From contig NZ_AJKS02000002.1 of assembly GCF_000265245.1 (NCBI RefSeq), positions 1 through 64,000 of the forward strand: DNA of 64,000 nucleotides, in the 5' to 3' direction. Shown here piece after piece: positions 56,883-64,000 of the stretch (position 1 is its first letter; every line of letters starts with the position of its first letter). The notes under the pieces are model-generated. The model was not told the DNA's origin. It saw only the letters and a program-made list of their open reading frames with translations, and made no database searches. Origin of the DNA: Halomonas smyrnensis AAD6 (GTDB lineage Bacteria; Pseudomonadota; Gammaproteobacteria; Pseudomonadales; Halomonadaceae). Made by a program: the position numbers and the translations under genes.

Positions 56883-59800
56883 ATGCTCAATGCCAACAAC
56901 ATGCTGGAAGACGCCACCTGGCGTCAGGACCTCGACACCCTCTTCGCCCGCATCAGCGAGCACTACGTGGTCGACGAGAGCGACTTCGTCGAGGAGCTGA
57001 TCCAGGCACTCGGCGCGGGCCGCCAGGACTTCGCCCGCACCGCCGAGAAGACCGCCGAACTGGTGCGCGAGATCCGCGAAATGGACACGGCCGTCGACAC
57101 CATCGACGAGCTGCTCCAGCAGTACAGCCTGGATACCCATGAAGGCCTGATGCTGATGTGTCTGGCCGAGGCCATGCTGCGCATTCCCGACAAGGCCACC
57201 GCCGATGCCCTGATCGAGGACAAGCTCGGCCCCGCCGACTGGAAGGCACACCTCGGCAAGAGCGAATCCTGGATGGTCAACGCCTCGACCTGGGGCCTCT
57301 TGATGACCGGCCGCGTGGTGACCCTGGACAAGCCTCAGGAGGGCCGGCCGTCCGGCTTCATCAACAAGATGGTCAACCGCATGGGCGAGCCGGTGATCCG
57401 CCGCGCCATGGTCGAGGCCATGAAGGTCATGGGCAAGCAGTTCGTCCTCGGCCGCGACATCGACGAGGCGCTCAAGCGCTCCAAGCCGCTGTTCGACAAG
57501 GGCTACACCTACTCCTACGACATGCTCGGCGAGGCCGCCCGCACCCGACGCGACGCCAAGCGCTACTTCGACGACTACGCACGCGCCATCGAGCGGGTCG
57601 GCAAGACCAGCCGCTCGCTGTCGGCGAAGACGCCCACACCGTCGATCTCCATCAAGCTGTCGGCACTGCATCCGCGCTACGAGTTCGGCCGCCGCGAGCA
57701 GGTGCTGCGCGAGCTGGTCGGCAGCGTGCGCGAACTGGCCCAGATGGCCCGTGAGTGCGACGTGGCCGTGACCATCGACGCCGAAGAGGTCGACCGCCTG
57801 GAGCTGTCGCTGGAGGTGTTCCGCGCCGTCTACGAAAGCGAGACCTGCCGCGGCTGGGGCAAGTTCGGCCTGGTGGTCCAGGCCTATTCCAAGCGCGCCC
57901 TGCCGGTGCTGCACTATCTCAATCGCCTGGCCGAGCACCAGGGCGACGAGATCCCGTTGCGCCTGGTCAAGGGCGCCTACTGGGACAGCGAGATCAAGGA
58001 ATCCCAGCAGCTGGGCGTGGACGGCTATCCGGTCTACACCCGCAAGTCCGCCACCGACGTGGCCTATCTGGTGTGCTCGCGCTTCCTGCTCTCCGACGCC
58101 ACCCGCGGCCGGATCTTCCCGCAGTTCGCCACCCACAACGCCCACACCATCACCAGCATCCTCGAGCAGGCCAACGCCGCCGACCGGGCCTTCGAGTTCC
58201 AGCGCCTGCACGGCATGGGCGAGGCGCTCTACGACGCGGCCCTCAAGCGCGCCCCCCAGGGCACCTACTGCCGCATCTACGCGCCTACCGGCGCCCACAA
58301 GGACCTGCTGCCCTACCTGGTGCGCCGGCTGCTCGAGAACGGCGCCAACTCGTCGTTCGTCCACCAGCTGGTCGATCCCAAGGTGCCGGTGGAATCGCTG
58401 TGCGTGCACCCGGCGGAGACCCTGCGCCAGTACGATGGCCTGGCCAACCCCCAGATTCCCCTGCCCCGCGATCTCTACGGGCCCGGTCGCCCCAACTCGA
58501 AGGGCGCGAACCTCAACATCCGCAGCCAGTACCAGCCGCTGATGGATGCCATGGCGAAGCACATGGACACCGTGTACGAGGCGCGCCCGCTGCTGGCCTT
58601 CGACGTGGCCGGCGACCCGGCGCAGACCCACGAGGTGACCGCGCCCTACGACCGCCGCCAGCGCGTCGGCACGGTGCTGTGGACCACCAAGGCTCAGGCC
58701 GAGCAGGCTTTGGACGCCGCCTGGGCGGCCTTCCCGCGCTGGGAAGCGACGCCGGTGAGCGAACGCGCCGACATCCTGCGTCGCTTCGCCGACCTGATGG
58801 AGGCGAACATGGCGGAGCTGATGGCGCTGTGTTCCCGCGAGGGCGGCAAGCTGCTCACCGACGGCGTCGACGAGATCCGCGAAGCGGTGGACTTCTGCCG
58901 CTACTACGCCGTGCGCGCCGAGGAGCTGTTCGCCGAACCGACCCGCCTGCCGGGGCCGACCGGCGAGTCCAACGAGCTGATGATGGGCGGCAAGGGCGTG
59001 TTCGCGGCGATCAGCCCCTGGAACTTCCCGGTGGCGATCTTCTGCGGCCAGATGGTCGCCACCGCCGTGGCCGGCAACACCGTGCTGGCCAAGCCCGCCG
59101 AGCAGACCTCGATCGTCGCCCATCGGGTCGTCGAGCTGCTGCGCGAGGCCGGCATGCCCCGCGACGTGGTGCAGCTGCTGCCCGGCGACGGTCCCACCGT
59201 GGGCAGCGTGCTGACCAGCGATCCGCGCGTCACCGGCGTGGTGTTCACCGGCGGCACCGACACCGCCCAGATCATCAATCGCGCCCTGGCCAACCGCGAG
59301 AACGCCGCGCTGCCGACCCTGGTGGCCGAGACCGGCGGCATGAACGCCATGATCGTCGATTCCACCGCCCTGCCCGAGCAGGTCGTGGCCGACGTCATCC
59401 ATTCGGCCTTCCAGAGCGCCGGCCAGCGCTGCTCGGCGCTGCGCGTGCTCTACCTCCAGGACGACGTGGCCGACCGCGTGATCCAAATCCTCGAGGGCGC
59501 CATGGCCGAGCTGCACGTGGGCGACCCGCGCGACCTGGGCACCGACGTGGGCCCGGTGATCGACGAGGACGCCCGCCGGGGGCTGCAGGCGCACATCGAC
59601 CGGCTCAAGGGCGAGGGTCGCCTGCTGGCCGAGACCCGTCTCGATCCGGCGCATACCGCCGAGGGCACCTTCATCGCCCCCAGCGCCTTCCAGATCGACG
59701 GCATCGACGCCCTGGAGCGCGAGCAGTTCGGCCCGGTACTGCACATCGTGCGCTACAAGGCCCAGGACCTCGACCGGGTGATCGAATCGATCAACGGACG

Positions 59801-60074
59801 CGGCTATGGCCTGACGTTCGGCGTGCACAGCCGCAACGAATCCTTCGCCGAGGAGATCGCGCAGAAAATTCGCGTTGGCAACGTATACGTCAACCGCAAT
59901 ATCATTGGGGCCGTCGTCGGGGTCCAGCCGTTCGGCGGCCAGGGCTTCTCCGGAACGGGCCCCAAGGCGGGTGGACCCCACTATCTACTGCGGTTCGCCA
60001 CGGAAAAGACGGTGACGATCAATACCGCCGCCCTCGGCGGCAATGCGTCACTGCTTGCGCTGGGAGACGAGTGA
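56883..60074 (+). CDS. putA: Bifunctional proline dehydrogenase / P5C dehydrogenase PutA
   Basis: 1063 residues. There is no ribbon-helix-helix domain at the N-terminus. The arm region is followed by the FAD-dependent proline dehydrogenase barrel (KTPTPSISIKLSALHPRYE, LRLVKGAYWDSEIKESQ near 360, YRIYAPTGAHKDLL-like). The P5C dehydrogenase half (about 575-1050) has AISPWNFPVAIFCGQMVATA, ETGGMNAMIVDSTAL and the catalytic Cys in SAGQRCSALR (near 847). It oxidises proline to glutamate in two steps. Without the DNA-binding domain it cannot repress its own operon as enteric PutA does. Confidence 0.95.
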   Translation: MLNANNMLEDATWRQDLDTLFARISEHYVVDESDFVEELIQALGAGRQDFARTAEKTAELVREIREMDTAVDTIDELLQQYSLDTHEGLMLMCLAEAMLRIPDKATADALIEDKLGPADWKAHLGKSESWMVNASTWGLLMTGRVVTLDKPQEGRPSGFINKMVNRMGEPVIRRAMVEAMKVMGKQFVLGRDIDEALKRSKPLFDKGYTYSYDMLGEAARTRRDAKRYFDDYARAIERVGKTSRSLSAKTPTPSISIKLSALHPRYEFGRREQVLRELVGSVRELAQMARECDVAVTIDAEEVDRLELSLEVFRAVYESETCRGWGKFGLVVQAYSKRALPVLHYLNRLAEHQGDEIPLRLVKGAYWDSEIKESQQLGVDGYPVYTRKSATDVAYLVCSRFLLSDATRGRIFPQFATHNAHTITSILEQANAADRAFEFQRLHGMGEALYDAALKRAPQGTYCRIYAPTGAHKDLLPYLVRRLLENGANSSFVHQLVDPKVPVESLCVHPAETLRQYDGLANPQIPLPRDLYGPGRPNSKGANLNIRSQYQPLMDAMAKHMDTVYEARPLLAFDVAGDPAQTHEVTAPYDRRQRVGTVLWTTKAQAEQALDAAWAAFPRWEATPVSERADILRRFADLMEANMAELMALCSREGGKLLTDGVDEIREAVDFCRYYAVRAEELFAEPTRLPGPTGESNELMMGGKGVFAAISPWNFPVAIFCGQMVATAVAGNTVLAKPAEQTSIVAHRVVELLREAGMPRDVVQLLPGDGPTVGSVLTSDPRVTGVVFTGGTDTAQIINRALANRENAALPTLVAETGGMNAMIVDSTALPEQVVADVIHSAFQSAGQRCSALRVLYLQDDVADRVIQILEGAMAELHVGDPRDLGTDVGPVIDEDARRGLQAHIDRLKGEGRLLAETRLDPAHTAEGTFIAPSAFQIDGIDALEREQFGPVLHIVRYKAQDLDRVIESINGRGYGLTFGVHSRNESFAEEIAQKIRVGNVYVNRNIIGAVVGVQPFGGQGFSGTGPKAGGPHYLLRFATEKTVTINTAALGGNASLLALGDE

Positions 60075-60117
60075 TCCCCGCTCGTCCGTAACGACAACAA
60101 ACTGAAGGAAGTCCCTC

Positions 60118-60237
60118 ATGGTCGAAAACAACGCCACCCATGGCCTCAGGTGCCTACGCTCTCTGGACGTGATCCTCGCCACCCGCGTGGCGGCCGGCAT
60201 GCCCACCAGCCACCCGCTGGATATTCATCCGGCCTAA
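60118..60237 (+). CDS. 39-codon small ORF between putA and putP
   Basis: The ATG at 60118 follows AAGGA at eight bases. It reads MVENNATHGLRCLRSLDVIL, then ATRVAAGMPTSHPLDIHPA, and stops 17 bases before the putP start. High third-position GC and the strong ribosome binding site favour translation. It has no membrane segment and resembles nothing I know. It may be a real small protein or a leader that couples putP to putA. Confidence 0.45.
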   Translation: MVENNATHGLRCLRSLDVILATRVAAGMPTSHPLDIHPA

Positions 60238-60254
60238 CCAACAGGAGAGTTCAT

Positions 60255-61745
60255 ATGGCTATTGGTGTCTGGATCAGTCTCTTTGCGTACTTTGCGCTGA
60301 TGATCGCCATCGGTCTCTATGCCATGCGCAAGTCAACGTCGACCTCGGAAGGCTACATCCTGGGGGGGCGGTCCCTGAGTCCCAAGGTGGCGGCCCTGTC
60401 CGCCGGCGCCTCGGACATGAGTGGGTGGCTGCTGCTGGGCCTGCCCGGGGCCATGTTCGTCTCGGGGCTGGGCTCGGCCTGGATCGGCATCGGCCTGCTG
60501 GTCGGGGCCTTCTTCAACTGGCTGCTGGTGGCGCCGCGCCTGCGCGAGCAGACGGTGCACTACGGTAACGCCATCACCATTCCCCAGTTCCTGGCGAATC
60601 GCTTCCCGACCCAGGCGATCCCGTTGAGAACGGTCTCCGCCATCGTCATCGTGGTGTTCTTCGCGGTGTACACGGCATCCGGCCTGGTCGCGGGCGGCAA
60701 GCTTTTCGAGAGCGCGTTCTCCGGCGTGATCAACATCGGCGGCATGAGCGACTACGGCACGGGCATCATCATCACGCTGGGCGTGGTGCTGGCCTACACC
60801 GTGGTCGGTGGTTTCATGGCCGTGAGCATGACCGACTTCGTGCAAGGCTGCATCATGATGCTGGCCCTGGTGATCATGCCGGCGGTGGTGCTGTTCGGCG
60901 AGGGCGGCGGCGGCTTCGGTCAGGCGTCCCAGACCCTGAACGAGGTCGATCCCACCCTGCTGTCGTGGACCGACGGCCTGACGCTGATCGGTTGGCTGTC
61001 GGCGGTGACCTGGGGCCTGGGATACTTTGGCCAGCCGCACATCATCGTGCGCTTCATGGCCATCCGCACCCTCAAGGATGTGCCCATTGCCCGCAACATC
61101 GGCATGAGCTGGATGCTCATCTCGCTGATCGGCGCGGTCTCGCTGGGCATCTTCGGCCGCGCCTACGCGGTGCGCAACGGCATGAATGTCGAGGATCCTG
61201 AAACGATCTTCATCATCCTCGCCGACCTGCTGTTTCACCCGCTCATCACCGGCTTCCTCTATGCCGCGCTGCTGGCGGCCGTCATGAGCACCATCTCCAG
61301 CCAGCTGCTGGTGGCCTCCTCCTCGCTGACCGAAGACTTCTACCGTCTGTTCCTGCGCAAGCAGGCGACGGAGAGAGAGACCGTCACCGTGGGCCGCGTC
61401 TGCGTCGCCCTGGTCGGCCTGGTGGCCGCCGTCATCGCGTCCGATCCGGACTCCCAGGTCCTGGGGCTGGTCAGCAACGCCTGGGCCGGCTTCGGTGCGG
61501 CCTTCGGCCCGCTGATCATCCTGTCGCTGATGTGGTCGCGCACCAATGGCGCGGGCGCCATTGCGGGCATGATCGCGGGCGCCGTCACCGTGATGCTCTG
61601 GATCTCGCTGGGCTGGAACGGCTCCTTCCTGGGTGGCCCCGGCGTGTACGAGATCATTCCCGGCTTCATCGCCGCCTTCATTGCCATTCTGGTGGTGAGC
61701 AGCGTGACCGCCGACGCCGGCGAATATCAGCACATCACTCGATAA
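60255..61745 (+). CDS. putP: Sodium/proline symporter PutP
   Basis: 496 residues, about 13 membrane segments, matching PutP in length. SEGYILGGRSLSPKVAALSA and GASDMSGWLLLGLPGAMF (Na+ site, near residue 55) are diagnostic, followed by SAVTWGLGYFGQPHIIVRFM and STISSQLLVASSSLTEDFYR. It imports proline with Na+, supplying PutA and possibly osmoprotection. GGAGAG precedes the ATG, and a strong terminator follows. Confidence 0.95.
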   Translation: MAIGVWISLFAYFALMIAIGLYAMRKSTSTSEGYILGGRSLSPKVAALSAGASDMSGWLLLGLPGAMFVSGLGSAWIGIGLLVGAFFNWLLVAPRLREQTVHYGNAITIPQFLANRFPTQAIPLRTVSAIVIVVFFAVYTASGLVAGGKLFESAFSGVINIGGMSDYGTGIIITLGVVLAYTVVGGFMAVSMTDFVQGCIMMLALVIMPAVVLFGEGGGGFGQASQTLNEVDPTLLSWTDGLTLIGWLSAVTWGLGYFGQPHIIVRFMAIRTLKDVPIARNIGMSWMLISLIGAVSLGIFGRAYAVRNGMNVEDPETIFIILADLLFHPLITGFLYAALLAAVMSTISSQLLVASSSLTEDFYRLFLRKQATERETVTVGRVCVALVGLVAAVIASDPDSQVLGLVSNAWAGFGAAFGPLIILSLMWSRTNGAGAIAGMIAGAVTVMLWISLGWNGSFLGGPGVYEIIPGFIAAFIAILVVSSVTADAGEYQHITR

Positions 61746-61766
61746 GGACGCGTATCAAGCGCCGAG

Positions 61767-61793
61767 AAGGGCTCCTGCGGGAGCCCTTTTTCG
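61767..61793 (+). terminator. Rho-independent terminator of the put operon
   Basis: AAGGGCTCC (61767-61775) pairs with GGAGCCCTT (61780-61788), with T-run 61787-61791. It is 21 bases after the putP stop. Confidence 0.88.
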
Positions 61794-61816
61794 TGTCTCG
61801 CCGACCCCGCCCGGAC

Positions 61817-62122
61817 TCAGCCCAGCAGGCTACGCCCCACCAGCGCCAGCGCAAAGAGCGGCAACAGCGCCCGGCTCCAGGTCGCGGCGGAGAGCCGCCA
61901 CAGCCCCCGCCCGCCGACCGACATGGCCAGCGGCCGCGCGAAGGCGCAACCCAGCGCCCACATGCCCAGCAGCACCAGCACTGCTCGCCAGGGCCAATCG
62001 AGCCCCTGCACCAGCGCGGGTTGATACAGCAACCATACCGACAGCCCCGCCGCCGTCAGCAGCGCGACCAGCGGCCTGTCGCCCGGCCTCGGCCTGGCGG
62101 GAAAGCGCCTCCCGACGCGCAT
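61817..62122 (-). CDS. Small membrane protein of unknown function
   Basis: 101 residues with three hydrophobic segments: PLVALLTAAGLSVWLLYQPA, WRAVLVLLGMWALGCAFARP and the C-terminal ALLPLFALALVGRSLLG. The ATG at 62122 has AGAGGGA about six bases upstream. It converges with putP across the terminator. No family recognised. Confidence 0.6.
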   Translation of the reverse strand: MRVGRRFPARPRPGDRPLVALLTAAGLSVWLLYQPALVQGLDWPWRAVLVLLGMWALGCAFARPLAMSVGGRGLWRLSAATWSRALLPLFALALVGRSLLG

Positions 62123-62311
62123 GACCATTCCCTCTCGCTGTCGCCTGTCTCACCGATTCAGTGAAGCCGAAAACCCCGAGATCGGCGAATTCCATGCAGG
62201 AAATGTGAAAGCTATACCCGACCTATACGAGATAAGGCCCTGTCAGTGAAGCACTTCATCATGATGCGACCAGATCAGCCATCTCGTGATAGAAAAATTC
62301 TACAAGACATT

Positions 62312-62328
62312 TAGAAACAGTGTTTCTA
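62312..62328. promoter_or_regulatory. Perfect palindrome upstream of the first OmpW gene
   Basis: TAGAAACAGTGTTTCTA has eight-base arms around one base. It lies about 85 bases before the start codon, in an AT-rich stretch. It resembles a dimeric repressor or activator site; the regulator is unknown. Confidence 0.55.
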
Positions 62329-62410
62329 TGCTCTAGGCACGCGATGCAAGGACGCCGAAGACGCCGAATCACTCGGCGCCGGCATTCAGGAACACAACGG
62401 GAGGCTTCCC

Positions 62411-63019
62411 ATGAAAATGACTCGCCTGATCACCGCTACCGCCCTCACCGCTGCCGGCCTCGTCGGCGCCCAGTCCGCCATGGCCTACCAGGCCGGCGAT
62501 TTCTACGTGCGCGGCGGTATCGCCAAGACCGAGGTCAAGGATGACAACGGCCGCGTGGCCGGTGCTGATCTGGATATCTCCGACGAGCGCGGCTTCGCCT
62601 ATGGCCTGGGCTACCAGTTCCACGACAAGTTCGGCGTCGAACTCAACGGCACCGAGTCCTTCGAGCACGACCTGGCCCTCGACGGCGCCGGCATCGGCAG
62701 CGTGGAGCGCATGCCGCTCAACCTGATGCTCAACTACTACCCCATGGGCGGCACCGACTCACGGATTCAGCCCTACGTGGGCGCCGGCCTGAACTACACG
62801 CACTTCTCCGACGAGGAACTGTCCGGGCTGGAGATCGAGGAATCCTACGGGCCCGCCGCCCAGGCAGGCGTGGACTTCGCCCTGACCGATCACCTGCTGA
62901 TCGGCGCCTTCGCCCAATACGCGGACGTGGACGCCGACGCCAAGCTCGACGGTACCGACATCGGAGAGGCCGAAGTGGATCCGGTCACCGTCGGCGGCAG
63001 CTTCACCTACCGCTTCTGA
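62411..63019 (+). CDS. ompW: OmpW-family outer membrane protein (first copy)
   Basis: 202 residues. A signal peptide ends at QSAMA before YQAGDFYVRGGIAK. The eight-stranded OmpW barrel follows: YGLGYQFHDKFGVELNGTES, MPLNLMLNYYPMG, RIQPYVGAGLNYTHF, and a C-terminal Phe in GGSFTYRF for BAM insertion. OmpW proteins form small hydrophobic channels. GGGAGG lies seven bases before the ATG. It is a paralogue of the gene 164 bases downstream, and a terminator separates the two. Confidence 0.88.
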   Translation: MKMTRLITATALTAAGLVGAQSAMAYQAGDFYVRGGIAKTEVKDDNGRVAGADLDISDERGFAYGLGYQFHDKFGVELNGTESFEHDLALDGAGIGSVERMPLNLMLNYYPMGGTDSRIQPYVGAGLNYTHFSDEELSGLEIEESYGPAAQAGVDFALTDHLLIGAFAQYADVDADAKLDGTDIGEAEVDPVTVGGSFTYRF

Positions 63020-63043
63020 TGCTCGACGCCGAGATGATCGCCA

Positions 63044-63076
63044 TGACGCCGGGCCCCGTGCCCGGCGTCATCTTTT
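63044..63076 (+). terminator. Rho-independent terminator after the first OmpW gene
   Basis: TGACGCCGGGC (63044-63054) pairs perfectly with GCCCGGCGTCA (63060-63070), followed by TCTTTT. It overlaps the FNR box by two bases. Confidence 0.88.
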
Positions 63077-63088
63077 GATGTGCATCAA
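63075..63088. promoter_or_regulatory. FNR/Anr box
   Basis: TTGATGTGCATCAA is a perfect TTGAT-N4-ATCAA site, centred at 63081.5. A start about 41 bases downstream (near 63123) would suit class II activation of the second OmpW gene, whose ATG is at 63184. Confidence 0.75.
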
Positions 63089-63183
63089 TTCGAGCCGCGA
63101 ACGATTTTGCCTTGAGTCAAATCGGCGCCGCGGCGCACCCCGTAGACTGGGGCCCTCGCTTACTTCACCGAGGAGCCAGCCCC

Positions 63184-63798
63184 ATGCGCCGCCCCCTGAT
63201 CTCCACCCTGATCGTCGCCACCGGCCTCGTCGCCAGCAGCCAGGTGCTCGCCTACGGCGCCGGCGATATCTACACCCGCGTCGGCGTGGTCAAGGTCGCG
63301 CCCAAGAGCGATAACGGCGATCTCGCCGGCGGCACCTACGACGTCGACGTGCAGGACGACAACGGCTTCGCCTTCACCCTGGGCTATCGTTTCACCGACA
63401 AGCTGGGCGTGGAACTGCTGGCCGCCGAGCCCTTCGAGCATGATATCCGGCTCAACGACGCCAACCTCGCCTCCACCAAGCACCTGCCGCCGACCCTGAC
63501 CCTGCAGTACTATCCGTTCGGCGGCACCCAGGCGCGGGTGCAGCCCTATGCCGGGGTGGGCGTCAACTACACCCACTTCTCCGACGAACACATCGACGGC
63601 GGTGATCTGGAGCTGGACGATTCCTGGGGCGCGGCCGCCCAGCTGGGCGTCGACCTGCTGATCGACGAACACTGGGCCTTCAATGCCGCCGCCTGGTACC
63701 TCGACATCGACACCGATGCCGAGCTGAACGGCACCGACATCGGCAACGTCGAGATCGACCCGCTGGTGGTGATGGGCGGCATCAGCTTCCGCTTCTGA
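63184..63798 (+). CDS. OmpW-family outer membrane protein (second copy)
   Basis: 204 residues. A signal peptide ends at SSQVLA before YGAGDIYTRVGVVKVAPKS. The barrel resembles the first copy (TLGYRFTDKLGVELLAAEPF, LQYYPFGGTQARVQPYAGVG) and ends in GGISFRF. GAGGAG lies eight bases before the ATG at 63184; longer frames to 63112 begin in the promoter. It has its own control region with a perfect FNR box, so the two paralogues are regulated separately. Confidence 0.88.
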   Translation: MRRPLISTLIVATGLVASSQVLAYGAGDIYTRVGVVKVAPKSDNGDLAGGTYDVDVQDDNGFAFTLGYRFTDKLGVELLAAEPFEHDIRLNDANLASTKHLPPTLTLQYYPFGGTQARVQPYAGVGVNYTHFSDEHIDGGDLELDDSWGAAAQLGVDLLIDEHWAFNAAAWYLDIDTDAELNGTDIGNVEIDPLVVMGGISFRF

Positions 63799-63818
63799 GC
63801 CGCTTCGACATGCCCTGC

Positions 63819-63850
63819 AAGAAAGGCCCGCCGAATGGCGGGCCTTTCTT
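63819..63850. terminator. Bidirectional Rho-independent terminator
   Basis: AAGAAAGGCCCGCC (63819-63832) pairs perfectly with GGCGGGCCTTTCTT (63837-63850) around GAAT. It serves the second OmpW gene and the convergent gene at the right edge. Confidence 0.9.
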
Positions 63851-63882
63851 GTGTGCAAGCGACATGACGAGTGCCGGGGCCG

Positions 63883-64000
63883 CTAGCAGGCGATATGGCG
63901 CGACAGCCCCAACGCCTTGAGCGTCTCGTCGTCGAGCCCCTCGATGGCTTCCACCTCGGCCAGGCGGGCGTGATAGTCGGCACTCAGGAAGGGCTTGCCG
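63883..64000 (-). CDS. 3' end of a small protein gene (DUF1127-like C-terminus), runs off the window
   Basis: On the minus strand the open frame from the window edge reads GKPFLSADYHARLAEVEAIE and ends ETLKALGLSRHIAC before TAG. The ending LKALGLSR resembles the C-terminus of DUF1127 proteins, small basic bacterial proteins, though the diagnostic Arg-rich part is not in the window. Weak assignment. Confidence 0.5.
   Translation of the reverse strand, partial: GKPFLSADYHARLAEVEAIEGLDDETLKALGLSRHIAC

Noticed and set aside
57755-60091. Second long plus-strand frame inside putA
   Set aside because: It is a frame-shifted shadow rich in Arg, Pro and Gly; the main PutA frame is continuous with all motifs.

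Overview
The window is high-GC, densely packed gammaproteobacterial chromosome. The family set (aerobic cobalamin pathway with CobN plus a fused ChlI/ChlD chelatase subunit, PutA/PutP, SSS symporters, tandem OmpW porins, a Pmp3-tailed protein) and the gene-level similarity I recall point to Halomonas or a close relative. The species cannot be fixed from this sequence alone.

Left third (1-23540) is a vitamin B12 region. A riboswitch-led minus-strand operon carries a 30-codon leader ORF, a ChlI-ChlD chelatase subunit, cobB, cobW, cobN and cobG, nearly all joined by ATGA-type overlaps; cobG runs off the left edge. Divergent from it is a FecBCD-type ABC transporter whose -10 box lies inside a perfect 18-bp Zur-like palindrome, so it is probably a zinc or zinc-complex importer rather than a B12 importer. 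Next comes a second riboswitch-led operon, btuB-btuF-btuC-btuD, for corrinoid uptake. Then comes the lower-ligand/nucleotide-loop assembly operon: cobT, cbiB, cobD, cobU, cobS, cobC and a short cobU-like gene with an altered P-loop. An 83-bp tandem duplication sits between cobS and cobC.

Middle (23600-46480): opgD; the ABC-F gene ybiT, flanked by two direct copies (one decayed) of the 5' region of the next gene; a radical-SAM gene with a LexA box; a five-gene operon of small membrane protein, SSS symporter, GntR regulator, M20 amidohydrolase and amidase; a LysR-controlled beta-alanine/omega-amino-acid catabolic pair; a zinc alcohol dehydrogenase; housekeeping genes (DUF2797, yeaC, glpG, metallophosphatase, nadK, EamA transporter, a Pmp3-like protein, a CBS protein); and tRNA-Gly(CCC). 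Two copies of a ~122-bp palindromic repeat bracket the DUF2797-yeaC pair.

46462-54973 is a small genomic island inserted at the 3' end of tRNA-Gly, bounded by 22-bp direct repeats of the tRNA end. It holds an integrase remnant, an IS3-family element itself broken by an IS110-family element, a two-frame IS630-family element, and one substantial cargo gene. That cargo is a 1335-residue membrane protein with GAF, PAS, LOV (blue-light), GGDEF and EAL domains.

Right end (55028-64000): the proline utilisation locus (AraC-type regulator, putA, an unlisted 39-codon ORF with a strong ribosome binding site, putP), with repeated TTCGTC half-sites before putA. Two tandem OmpW-family porins follow, the second preceded by a perfect FNR/Anr box, and then the 3' end of a small gene at the right edge.
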